Below, in pieces: positions 1 to 5,644 of a stretch of 5,965 nucleotides of DNA. The first letter of the stretch is position 1, and each line of letters starts with the position of its first letter. The translations under genes and the position numbers were made by a program. This DNA is from Candidatus Poribacteria bacterium (GTDB taxonomy: Bacteria; Poribacteria; WGA-4E; WGA-3G), in NCBI GenBank assembly GCA_009845505.1, contig VXZL01000216.1, positions 885 to 6,849 on the forward strand, written 5' to 3'. The notes below the pieces were generated by a model. That model was not told where the DNA came from. It saw only the letters and a list, made by a program, of their open reading frames with translations, and did not search any database.

Positions 1-94
1 TCCCGTTGGTATCTGTAAGTGCCTTTTTGCAGTCCATAATGCCGGCACCGGTGCGAGAACGGAGCTCGCTAACCATTTTTGCTGTGATTTCCAT
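1..94 (-). CDS. tsf: Elongation factor Ts, N-terminal fragment (cut by window edge)
   Basis: EF-Ts is the cytoplasmic guanine-nucleotide exchange factor that releases GDP from EF-Tu during translation. The 31 visible codons begin [20 protein letters not shown] and continue with DCKKAL. This is the highly conserved EF-Ts amino-terminal UBA-like helical region, including the TGAG-MDCKKAL signature. The start is an ATG at 94-92 on the minus strand, preceded by the Shine-Dalgarno-like AAGAGGA at 107-101. The gene lies downstream of rpsB on the same strand, the classical rpsB-tsf order, and no separate promoter is evident in the 208-nt gap, so it is probably co-transcribed with rpsB. The remainder of the gene lies outside the window. 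Confidence 0.95.
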   Translation of the reverse strand, partial: MEITAKMVSELRSRTGAGIMDCKKALTDTNG

Positions 95-122
95 TTCGTT
101 TCCTCTTAATGAGCAGTCAGGC

Positions 123-167
123 ATCAGGGCGTTCGCTACGAAAAGCGAAGCCATTCTCAGCGGTCAG
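123..167. repeat. Degenerate dispersed repeat copy A, in rpsB-tsf spacer
   Basis: This stretch opens with ATCAGGGCGTTC and ends with GCGAAGCCATTCTCAGCGGT followed by CAG. The same two blocks, in the same order and orientation and with one difference in the second block (AGCGGTCAG against AGCAGTCAG), recur at 1495-1550 upstream of rpsB. The middle part differs by an insertion or deletion. It has no coding signal and is followed by further CTG/CGACTG-rich text to about 245. It is probably a small non-autonomous or decayed intergenic repeat; I cannot assign it to a named family. Confidence 0.6.
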
Positions 168-257
168 TAGGGCATGCCTGGAAACTGTAAACGTTAATAA
201 ATTTCCATTGCTTGTCTATCAACTGTTGATTGCCGACTGCCGATTTCTGGTGAATTG

Positions 258-294
258 CGGGCGCGCCATCTGTGGAAAAAAGGAGGCGCGCCCG
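258..294 (-). promoter_or_regulatory. GC-rich intercistronic hairpin downstream of rpsB
   Basis: Arms CGGGCGCGCC (258-267) and GGCGCGCCCG (285-294) are perfect 10-bp inverted repeats around a 17-nt loop. They lie 8 nt past the rpsB stop codon. On the minus-strand transcript the hairpin is followed by CAATTCACC rather than a U tract, so it does not fit an intrinsic terminator. A stable hairpin between rpsB and tsf would more plausibly block 3' exonucleases, or partly attenuate readthrough to set the S2 to EF-Ts ratio. The structure is seen in the sequence; the role is inferred. Confidence 0.55.
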
Positions 295-302
295 TCGTGC
301 CT

Positions 303-1205
303 TTATTGAGATTGTTGGCGAGGTGATCTGCCTCTTCTGCGTTGGCGCTGTGGCCGCGGACGTTGCTCACCATCCCCGATTGCTTCAGGCTCTGCGGACA
401 ATTGGGTTTCTTCGAGGATCGCCGCGCTTTGCTCCTCGCGTCGTTCAGCATCAAGCATCACGTCAAGTTGCTGTGGTTTACCATCGGCTTGCCCAGCGTC
501 GTCTGCGGTTTCTGCGCCTTCTAAGGCAGTCCCGCGACCTTCAATCACGGCTTCAGCTAAAACAGAACAGATGAGACGGATCGAACGAATAGCGTCGTCG
601 TTGCCTGGAACAGGTAGATCAACCGGATCGGGGTCGCAGTTGGTATCAACGATTGCGATAATTGGAATGTTTAGCTTATTGGCTTCGGCAATAGCGGTAT
701 GTTCCTTACGGGTATCCGTCACCACGAGGGCTTCGGGTATTTTTTTCATTTCTCTGATGCCGCTGAGGTTGTTATCAAGTTTACCTTTTTCACGTCGTAG
801 GGACATTACCTCTTTCTTGGGCATCTGTTCAAATAACCCGTTCGCTTCGTCTGCGTCCAATTTATCGAGTCGGTTGATACTGCGCCGGATTGTCTGGAAG
901 TTGGTCAGCATACCCCCCAACCACCGATGATTGACGTAGTACATACTGCATCGCATTGCTTCAGCGCGAACGGCTTCCTGAGATTGCCGTTTTGTCCCGA
1001 CAAATAGGACGGTCCCGCCTTTTGCTGCAACATCTTGTACGTAGGCGACCGCTGTTTCAAGCATCCGTAACGTCTTCTGTAAATCGATTATATAAATCCC
1101 GTTCCGCTCGGCGAAGATGTATTCAGCCATCTTCGGATTCCAGCGACGGGTCTGATGTCCAAAGTGAACTCCGCATTCAAGGAGTTCTTTCATTGTAACT
1201 GCCAA
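303..1205 (-). CDS. rpsB: 30S ribosomal protein S2 with extended C-terminal tail
   Basis: S2 binds late to the 30S subunit on the solvent side, near the 16S helix 26 and 35-37 region, and is needed for S1 recruitment. The 300-residue product has the full family signature: [15 protein letters not shown] at 12-26, [13 protein letters not shown] at 91-103, and [20 protein letters not shown] at 185-204. The start is TTG at 1205-1203, not the ATG at 1193. AGGAGG at 1217-1212 is spaced 6 nt from TTG but 18 nt from the ATG, and the TTG start restores the conserved MAV..MKELLE amino terminus. Residues from about 227 to 300 extend beyond the roughly 230-240 residues usual for the family. This tail is first acidic and Ala/Glu-rich, then Arg/Gln/Pro-rich, and is probably disordered. 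The gene is first in the operon with tsf. The leader and promoter are listed separately. Confidence 0.98.
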   Translation of the reverse strand: MAVTMKELLECGVHFGHQTRRWNPKMAEYIFAERNGIYIIDLQKTLRMLETAVAYVQDVAAKGGTVLFVGTKRQSQEAVRAEAMRCSMYYVNHRWLGGMLTNFQTIRRSINRLDKLDADEANGLFEQMPKKEVMSLRREKGKLDNNLSGIREMKKIPEALVVTDTRKEHTAIAEANKLNIPIIAIVDTNCDPDPVDLPVPGNDDAIRSIRLICSVLAEAVIEGRGTALEGAETADDAGQADGKPQQLDVMLDAERREEQSAAILEETQLSAEPEAIGDGEQRPRPQRQRRRGRSPRQQSQ

Positions 1206-1208
1206 GGA

Positions 1209-1224
1209 AAACCTCCTGAGGTTT
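1209..1224 (-). promoter_or_regulatory. rpsB Shine-Dalgarno in a short hairpin; decides TTG start
   Basis: The minus-strand RNA reads AAACCU-CAGG-AGGUUU, a perfect 6-bp stem with a 4-nt loop. The Shine-Dalgarno AGGAGG (1217-1212) is half in the loop and half in the 3' arm. It lies 6 nt from the TTG start at 1205, which identifies that codon as the initiator. Partial sequestration of the site would make translation sensitive to the state of the leader. The stem is short and could simply melt. Confidence 0.6.
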
Positions 1225-1247
1225 GTAGAAGTGTTGGTACTTCTACA
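1224..1247 (-). promoter_or_regulatory. 9-bp leader hairpin abutting the rpsB ribosome binding site
   Basis: Arms TGTAGAAGT (1247-1239 on the minus strand) and ACTTCTACA (1232-1224) are perfectly complementary around a 6-nt loop, ACCAAC. The hairpin ends at the base where the Shine-Dalgarno hairpin begins, so the two could stack coaxially. No U tract follows, so it is not a terminator. A protein-binding site for S2 feedback is a reasonable but unproven interpretation. Confidence 0.55.
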
Positions 1248-1401
1248 GGGTTTCCACGTCCATCTCCTTCACATCTGCATCAGACTCTCGACATGAGAGA
1301 ACCCACTGTGCAAATCGGGAGATGTGTCGTATTCTTTCTTATCACGCTTTATACGCAGGGTAAATTATAGATGAACGCCTGTTCACCAGATTAATACATA
1401 T

Positions 1402-1430
1402 ATATTACCACAGAAACACTTGAATTTCAA
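1402..1430 (-). promoter_or_regulatory. Sigma-70-type promoter of rpsB-tsf
   Basis: On the minus strand, -35 TTGAAA (1430-1425) is separated by exactly 17 bp from -10 TAATAT (1407-1402), and TGG precedes the -10 as an extended -10 element. Both hexamers are 5 of 6 to consensus. The expected start is the A at about 1395. It is the best promoter-like sequence I see upstream of rpsB and suits a highly expressed ribosomal operon. Confidence 0.75.
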
Positions 1431-1494
1431 GTTTAAGTTTTATAGCATAGGTTTTTGTAGGTGTCAAGAACAATTTAGCAAATAGCAATTAGCG

Positions 1495-1550
1495 ATCAGG
1501 GCGTTCCGTTCCGCTTCGCTCCAAAAGCCGAAGCCATTCTCAGCAGTCAG
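1495..1550. repeat. Degenerate dispersed repeat copy B, upstream of rpsB
   Basis: This copy shares ATCAGGGCGTTC (1495-1506) and GAAGCCATTCTCAGC followed by AGTCAG (1530-1550) with copy A at 123-167, in the same orientation. It has additional CCGCTTCGCTCC-type sequence in the middle. The preceding text (CAATTTAGCAAATAGCAATT) is itself internally repetitive. It has no open reading frame of interest. Together with copy A it brackets the rpsB gene. Confidence 0.6.
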
Positions 1551-1612
1551 CAAAGAGGTTTTGTGGATAGACAAACATCCGCAACTGATAGACGATTTAA
1601 CTGATGGGAACC

Positions 1613-1693
1613 GAAAGCATAGCGTGCTGATGGCTAACTACTGACTGCTGAAAGCGTAGCATGCTGACGGCTATAAAGCGAATTGCGATTCGC
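1613..1693. repeat. Imperfect 23-bp tandem repeat plus palindrome in the 1431-1740 spacer
   Basis: GAAAGCATAGCGTGCTGATG plus GCT (1613-1635) and GAAAGCGTAGCATGCTGACG plus GCT (1650-1672) match at 20 of 23 positions, 37 bp apart. A short inverted repeat, GCGAAT-TGCG-ATTCGC, follows at 1678-1693. The rest of the 300-nt spacer holds copy B and CTGA-rich text, with no gene visible. TTGCGA (1683-1688) and TAGAAC (1706-1711) at 17-bp spacing are a weak possible promoter for the downstream plus-strand gene (4 of 6 each), which I do not call separately. Confidence 0.5.
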
Positions 1694-1739
1694 AGTATTT
1701 TTAAGTAGAACGCAATTGGTATCTGTGGTATAACATAGC

Positions 1740-1747
1740 AGGAGGAG
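1740..1747 (+). promoter_or_regulatory. Shine-Dalgarno that makes the next start ambiguous
   Basis: AGGAGGAG directly abuts the ATG at 1748, leaving only 2 nt between AGGAGG and that codon. The in-frame TTG at 1754 lies 8 nt from AGGAGG, a much more usual spacing, and rpsB in this same window also uses TTG. The site therefore favours initiation at 1754, which would drop only two residues. Confidence 0.6.
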
Positions 1748-2836
1748 ATGACCTTGCAACATCTAATTGCGCCTATTGCCACTCACTTTGAGACAGACCC
1801 GGAATCCGTTCAACTTGGACCCATCCAGCACGGGACACGGTTACGGCATAATGTGTGTTCCGTGAATGTTGATGCCGATAAATATTTGCTCAAAGAACAC
1901 GACATCAAAACTGCTGTTGTTGCATCGGGGCACACACCGTGCCAAATTGAGACCGAGGTGCTATCGGTTTTACACCGTAATGGCTGCAAAGTCCCAGCAG
2001 TCGTTTGGAGTTCAGCGGAACTACATGCCTTGTTGTTAGAGTGGTGCGGGGAACAGACGCTCGATGCTATCGCGCAAAGTGCTGAGGCTCCTCCTGCGGA
2101 TATTAAACCCCTCCTTCAGAAGATTCTTCGAGAGTTCTGCGAAATCGAGTCTTGCTTTGCACTGCGTTCCGAGCATTTCGCGCCTTATGTTTTCCCTTTT
2201 AACGCGCACGAGCACCTGAAAGATTTATTGGAACGCGGTGTAAAGGTTATCGGGTATCTCTCTCATCTCGGCGAAAAGCCGATGGCATCCGCACAGGCAG
2301 ACGCGCTTATAGAGAAATGGAACGCACTCGCTGTTCGACTACAACTTGCGCCAACAGCACTTGGCGGTCTGGACAACAATGCTCGGAATATCGTCGTTGC
2401 GGAAGATGTGCCGATATTCATTGATTTCGCGAGTATTGGTTGGAATTGGCAAGAGATACGACTCGTGCAATTGTTTAACAGCATTGGTGCCTTCTTGTCA
2501 ACGGCGGGTGAAAGTGCCAACTTCGTTTCACTTTTAGACGCGGAACTTGTTAGCACCTACGCCGAGTGGGTATGCACACATCGAGAAACCAGTTCAGCCG
2601 CGGAGATCGCCGCTCGGGTTGATGCACACCACCTGCTCTTTTACCTGTCAGTTATCCATCAACTGATACAAGCAATTGCACAACCCGAAATCACTGAGAG
2701 CAAGATGCTACTCGAAGCTTGGGGCGATGCCAAACCGAGATTCCAGTGTGCCCTCACGCAGATTATTGACACAGATTTAAGTGACGATGCGGATACTGCA
2801 GAGATTCGTGCGATGATAGGCGAATTTCGCGCCTAA
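1748..2836 (+). CDS. Divergent APH/choline-kinase-like phosphotransferase, substrate unknown
   Basis: The 362-residue protein shows the order of elements of the aminoglycoside phosphotransferase/choline kinase fold. KYLLKEHD gives a candidate ATP-binding lysine at K49. An acidic helix around E68-E70 is followed by KVPAVV. A hinge-like LLLEWCGEQTL lies at 95-105. A catalytic-loop-like LDNNARNIVV (D209, N214) precedes IDFASIGW (D226) as the DxD/DFG-like metal site. D209 to N214 keeps the family's D-x4-N spacing, but the usual His of HGD is replaced: the sequence reads GGLD. No signal peptide or membrane helix is apparent, so it is probably cytoplasmic. Helical sequence fills the C-terminal 120 residues. 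It is monocistronic and convergent with the minus-strand operon. The start is ATG 1748 or, by ribosome-site spacing, TTG 1754. The fold is inferred from motifs; a degenerate, non-catalytic member is possible. Confidence 0.6.
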   Translation: MTLQHLIAPIATHFETDPESVQLGPIQHGTRLRHNVCSVNVDADKYLLKEHDIKTAVVASGHTPCQIETEVLSVLHRNGCKVPAVVWSSAELHALLLEWCGEQTLDAIAQSAEAPPADIKPLLQKILREFCEIESCFALRSEHFAPYVFPFNAHEHLKDLLERGVKVIGYLSHLGEKPMASAQADALIEKWNALAVRLQLAPTALGGLDNNARNIVVAEDVPIFIDFASIGWNWQEIRLVQLFNSIGAFLSTAGESANFVSLLDAELVSTYAEWVCTHRETSSAAEIAARVDAHHLLFYLSVIHQLIQAIAQPEITESKMLLEAWGDAKPRFQCALTQIIDTDLSDDADTAEIRAMIGEFRA

Positions 2837-2847
2837 AGCCGTGGGTG

Positions 2848-3252
2848 TCACTCCTTAACAGTATCCTTAAGAATCGTCTGGCGAAGTTTTTCGAGAAATG
2901 TTTCTACTTCCGGGGTAGACGGTTTTTTCGTATAGAATTCGGTCTGATAGGATTTTAGGACATCGTAAAGTGCCGTTAGATTGGTTCGGCGATTTCGGTT
3001 TGCCTCCCGCACATTCATAAATACTGTGACTATCTGTTGCTCAGAGATACCGTCGGGTCGATTTTCCGATTTTTTAAGGTGTTTTTCGACACCGTTGAGT
3101 GCGCGCTCCGCCATCCAGTAGCGAGTCCCTTCAACGCCGCCGATTTGACGGTAGACGATAATTCCTGCGATTAAGGAAACTCCCACGACTGCCAGTAAAA
3201 AGATAAGAACTCGCCTATAACAGCCGCTCAGTTTTTTGTTTATGTTTAGCAT
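2848..3252 (-). CDS. Small single-span membrane-anchored protein, function unknown
   Basis: I do not recognise this 134-residue protein. A basic amino terminus (K6, K7, R13, R14) precedes one hydrophobic segment, about residues 15-34 (VLIFLLAVVGVSLIAGIIVY). This predicts an uncleaved anchor with the N terminus inside and about 100 charged, mostly helical residues outside the cytoplasmic membrane. No cysteine lipobox or catalytic motif is visible. It lies last in the operon, 24 nt after the amidohydrolase stop. The ATG at 3252-3250 has no Shine-Dalgarno: the gap reads AACCCAAAACCCAAAAC before the ATG, so translation may be coupled to, or weaker than, the upstream gene. Its 3' end faces the kinase-like gene with 11 nt between stops, and no intrinsic terminator is seen there. 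Confidence 0.65.
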   Translation of the reverse strand: MLNINKKLSGCYRRVLIFLLAVVGVSLIAGIIVYRQIGGVEGTRYWMAERALNGVEKHLKKSENRPDGISEQQIVTVFMNVREANRNRRTNLTALYDVLKSYQTEFYTKKPSTPEVETFLEKLRQTILKDTVKE

Positions 3253-3276
3253 GTTTTGGGTTTTGGGTTATAAGTT

Positions 3277-4392
3277 TTAGATCTTTCCTTTGCGTATTGT
3301 TAATTCGGTCTTTAATTTTTTATCCCCTATAAATTTTGTGCCGTGCGAGTCGAAGTATTCAAATTGACCTTCAAGCACGTCAAACACGGCAACATCGGCG
3401 ACTGTACCAACTTTCAGGTTTCCGAGTTGATCTTCACGTTGAATTGCTTTTGCAGCACTAAATGTCGCTTTCTCAATCACATCTGCGAGTGGGAGACCTA
3501 AGTGCATCAACTTCGACAACGTTGTCGGCAGATCGTAAACGGGTCCGTTGATGTTTCCTGTGTGGAGGTCTGTGCTGATGACATCAGAGATGAACCCTTG
3601 CTCCATGGCGCGTTGTGCGACCTCATAGTGGAAGCTGCCAGCACCGTGTCCGACATCAAAAATAATACCGTCTTCACGTGCTTTCCACGCTTCAGGAATG
3701 ATTCTGCCTTTCTCGTCAACGATGTTATCGCCGTTGCCTTGAAAGCAGTGGGTAATCACGTCGCCCGGACGAAGTAATCCTAAAATCTCAGGGAGCGGGA
3801 CCCCGGCCCCGATATGACACATAACGGACGTTCCAGCGCGTTCGGCGGCTTCAATGGCGAGTTTCAAGGGTTGGACACCGTTATCGCCGACCTGCATTTT
3901 GCCTTGACGCACCTTGACCCCAACGGTAATATCGCGATGCTGTTGTAGGGTGTCAGCGACGCGTCCTGGGTTGGCATAGGCTATGTTAATCATCTCACCT
4001 ATGGGTCCGTAGACGAGTCCGATCCCGGAGATATGGATGTAGGTAAGGATATTGGTTTGTGCGGGTTCGGCGATGAATTCTCGGAAACCGGGGAAGGTCA
4101 CCCAACCCGGACTACCAGCATCAACAACTGTGGTCGTTCCGGCAGTTGGGCAGACTGCATCGGCTCTGATGCCCCATGTGGTTACACCGTAATAGACGTG
4201 GGTATGTATGTCTATGAGTCCGGGTGTGACGTATTTGTCTTTGACAAAAATGGTATGTGTCGCTGCATGCTCTGAAATATCGGGTTCGATTGCTGCGATA
4301 GTGCTGTCAGCGATTGCGATATCGCGCACAGCGTTCAAGCCTTGTGCGGCATCAATGACAGTGCCGCCTTTTAGGAGGAGGTCATATTTCAT
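3277..4392 (-). CDS. COG3964-type metal-dependent amidohydrolase/deacetylase
   Basis: The 371-residue protein is an amidohydrolase-superfamily enzyme, a TIM barrel flanked by the small beta domain formed from both ends. Visible metal and catalytic residues are H63 and H65 in GLIDIHTHVYYG, K160 in VGVKVRQGKM (candidate carboxylated bridging lysine), H193 in MCHIGAG, H215 in ITHCFQG, and D275 in ISTDLHTGN. The sequence resembles the EF_0837/Atu3266-type family, often mislabelled dihydroorotase. Characterised members of that group cleave acetylated alpha-hydroxy carboxylates such as acetyl-mandelate, and the natural substrate is generally unknown. The start is ATG 4392-4390, with GAGGAC 6 nt upstream and the family-typical MKYDLLLKGG. 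A longer in-frame extension to 4497 would overlap queE and lacks homology. It lies 25 nt downstream of queE, in the same operon. Confidence 0.9.
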   Translation of the reverse strand: MKYDLLLKGGTVIDAAQGLNAVRDIAIADSTIAAIEPDISEHAATHTIFVKDKYVTPGLIDIHTHVYYGVTTWGIRADAVCPTAGTTTVVDAGSPGWVTFPGFREFIAEPAQTNILTYIHISGIGLVYGPIGEMINIAYANPGRVADTLQQHRDITVGVKVRQGKMQVGDNGVQPLKLAIEAAERAGTSVMCHIGAGVPLPEILGLLRPGDVITHCFQGNGDNIVDEKGRIIPEAWKAREDGIIFDVGHGAGSFHYEVAQRAMEQGFISDVISTDLHTGNINGPVYDLPTTLSKLMHLGLPLADVIEKATFSAAKAIQREDQLGNLKVGTVADVAVFDVLEGQFEYFDSHGTKFIGDKKLKTELTIRKGKI

Positions 4393-4417
4393 TTTCGTCC
4401 TCGGTTGTCGGTTGTTT

Positions 4418-5098
4418 TCAGACGCCGCGTTTATCGCCCCATATATCCACGTGCGTCCGAGGGGAATAGCGATATCCGTTGTTTTTACAGAGTTCAACGA
4501 GCCATTGCTGTTTCTGTTGTAGCACGGCAGGTGTTACACCTTGCGGCATTAGCAAGATTGTCTCTGCGGGGATGCCAATGTCTGTCTGTAGTGCTTGGAT
4601 CTCCGCTAAATCATCAGGGGTATCCACGACGAATTTCACTTGACAGGGATAGGCATCTAAAAATTTTCGGATAACGTCGGGACGGATACGTTCGCGTTCA
4701 TGCCGTTTGAAGAACCGATCGTCTGTCGGCGGATTAGAGTTTCGCAACTTAGGACTCATCGAAATGAGATGCGCCGCAACCTCTGCGAAGACCGTAGCGT
4801 TCGTTTCGATTGTGATATGGTGTCCTCGCTTATCCAACTCCTTACAGAGTGCTACCAATGCCTTCGCTTGGATAAAAGGTTCGCCCCCTGTGATGACGAC
4901 GTGTTTACACCCGTATTGTGAAATAGCAGCGACGCTTTCAGCGACGGAGATGTCCCGATTTTCGGGGTTCCAAGATGTGTAAGGTGTATCACACCAAACA
5001 CATCTCAGGTTGCAATAGCTCGTTCGGAAGAAGACAGAGGGGACACCGATAAGTTGTCCTTCTCCCTGAATTGTATAGAAGAGTTCGCTGAATTTCAT
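4418..5098 (-). CDS. queE: 7-carboxy-7-deazaguanine synthase (radical SAM)
   Basis: QueE converts 6-carboxy-5,6,7,8-tetrahydropterin to 7-carboxy-7-deazaguanine, the ring-contraction step of the pathway to preQ0, queuosine and related deazapurines. The 226-residue protein has FYTIQGEG at 7-14, the radical-SAM cluster cysteines C29, C33 and C36 (CNLRCVWCDT), the SAM-binding GGEP at 71-74, IETNAT at 97-102, SPKL at 115-118 and the family ending RTHVDIWGDKRGV. The ATG at 5098-5096 is preceded by GAGGAC at matching distance. An upstream GTG at 5119 is in frame, but it sits before the ribosome site and adds unconserved residues. No other que gene is visible here, so the neighbouring enzymes (QueD, QueC, GCH1) must be elsewhere. 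It is second in the operon, 95 nt after the VOC gene. Confidence 0.95.
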   Translation of the reverse strand: MKFSELFYTIQGEGQLIGVPSVFFRTSYCNLRCVWCDTPYTSWNPENRDISVAESVAAISQYGCKHVVITGGEPFIQAKALVALCKELDKRGHHITIETNATVFAEVAAHLISMSPKLRNSNPPTDDRFFKRHERERIRPDVIRKFLDAYPCQVKFVVDTPDDLAEIQALQTDIGIPAETILLMPQGVTPAVLQQKQQWLVELCKNNGYRYSPRTHVDIWGDKRGV

Positions 5099-5193
5099 GT
5101 TTTTGTCCTCGCCGAACACAGTTTACCACAAGCGAGGCACAGAGACTTGCCCGACACGGTTTGTAGAGACGCGGTATTGATTTCCGCGAACGA

Positions 5194-5565
5194 TTACGCC
5201 TCAATGAGTTCAATCTGAACGTTGTCGGGTCCCTTGAAGAACGCCATCATGAGTCCTTGGGGTTTCAGGTCTTCGAGTTCCGCGCCTTTGGCTTGTAGAT
5301 CTGCAACGGCTGCGTCGAGGTCTTCTACAGTGAAGGCGAGTTGGTAGACCCCGTAACGTGGATTACCACTGGTACCTTCTACTTCCATGTCGCCTAATTT
5401 AGGCGAGAGGAAGATCCGTTCCCCACCGATCTCCATACGGACAATTTTTAGCCCGCGGACATCGACTGTTTCTAAAACTTTTCCGTCAAACATCTTTTCA
5501 TAATAACTGACTGCGCCGTCCAAGTCCTCACAACGAACGTGGACGTGGTGAAATGTAACTGCCAT
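5194..5565 (-). CDS. VOC (glyoxalase/dioxygenase fold) superfamily protein
   Basis: This 123-residue single-domain protein carries two beta-alpha-beta-beta-beta modules, at about 5-55 and 73-122. The first opens with FHHVHVRCEDLDGAVSYYEK and the second with YQLAFTVEDLDAAVADL. Candidate metal ligands, by alignment to the glyoxalase I pattern, are H7, E45 (VRMEIGG), Q75 and E119 (QIELIE). The usual second His is Gln, as at one ligand position in human glyoxalase I. The metal site therefore looks intact, but the substrate cannot be assigned. Lyases, epimerases and resistance proteins all share this fold. The ATG at 5565-5563 follows AAAGGA at 5580-5575. It is the first gene of the operon with queE, directly behind a strong promoter. 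Confidence 0.9.
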   Translation of the reverse strand: MAVTFHHVHVRCEDLDGAVSYYEKMFDGKVLETVDVRGLKIVRMEIGGERIFLSPKLGDMEVEGTSGNPRYGVYQLAFTVEDLDAAVADLQAKGAELEDLKPQGLMMAFFKGPDNVQIELIEA

Positions 5566-5616
5566 TCTTAGAATTCCTTTCCTTAGAAGAAGTGCGCCTA
5601 ACGAGCGCGCGCTGAA

Positions 5617-5644
5617 ATGTGATAAAGATATGCTATTATCACAT
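5617..5644. promoter_or_regulatory. Perfect 9-bp inverted repeat over promoter: candidate operator
   Basis: ATGTGATAA (5617-5625) and TTATCACAT (5636-5644) are exact reverse complements separated by 10 bp, 19 bp centre to centre, or about two helical turns. The dyad covers the -10 element and the expected transcription start, where a dimeric repressor would block polymerase. The spacing differs from CRP/FNR boxes (TGTGA-N6-TCACA). An RNA hairpin is unlikely to form fully, because transcription starts inside the dyad. The regulator is unknown. Confidence 0.5.

Larger units (their letters stand above)
1206..1395 (-). promoter_or_regulatory. Structured 5' leader of rpsB (candidate S2 autoregulation region)
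   Basis: The predicted transcript starts near 1395, giving a leader of about 190 nt, long for a simple ribosome binding site. Going 5' to 3' on the minus strand it offers three elements. First, two mutually exclusive 7-bp pairings: 1324-1318 (CATCTCC) with 1267-1261 (GGAGATG), or 1326-1320 (CACATCT) with 1276-1270 (AGATGTG). Second, a small CTCTC-ATGTC-GAGAG hairpin at 1299-1285 nested between them. Third, a 9-bp hairpin next to the ribosome binding site. In E. coli, S2 is known to repress its own operon through the rpsB 5' UTR. Applying that here is inference, and I do not see a match to a specific known leader motif. Confidence 0.5.

Noticed and set aside
571..930. Plus-strand reading frames across rpsB, including 272-574 and 956-1198
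   Set aside because: They are antisense to a clearly conserved ribosomal protein gene, have no ribosome site worth noting, and encode Arg/Ser-rich or low-complexity products typical of shadow frames.
1729..1734. TATAAC as the -10 of the kinase-like gene
   Set aside because: Transcription would start at about 1741, inside the ribosome binding site, and no -35 is found at 16-18 bp.
2837..2880. Bidirectional terminator between the convergent genes
   Set aside because: Only a 5-bp CTTAA/TTAAG pairing is present at about 2855-2872, and there is no GC-rich stem or T run.
4393..4497. 35-residue amino-terminal extension of the amidohydrolase
   Set aside because: It overlaps the end of queE in another frame and has no family similarity. 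The ATG at 4392 has a ribosome site and the typical MKYDLLLKGG start.
5099..5119. GTG start for queE adding MFGEDKN
   Set aside because: The GAGGAC ribosome site lies inside this extension, and the conserved QueE amino terminus begins at the downstream ATG.
5170..5188. CGCGG...CCGCG hairpin after the VOC gene as a terminator
   Set aside because: The stem is only 5 bp with a 9-nt loop and no U tract follows. The queE gene downstream has no promoter of its own that I can see.
5566..5629. preQ1 riboswitch in the leader of the queE-containing operon
   Set aside because: The leader of about 64 nt lacks the C-rich loop and the A-rich tail ending in a pseudoknot partner. Only a short GC palindrome is present.
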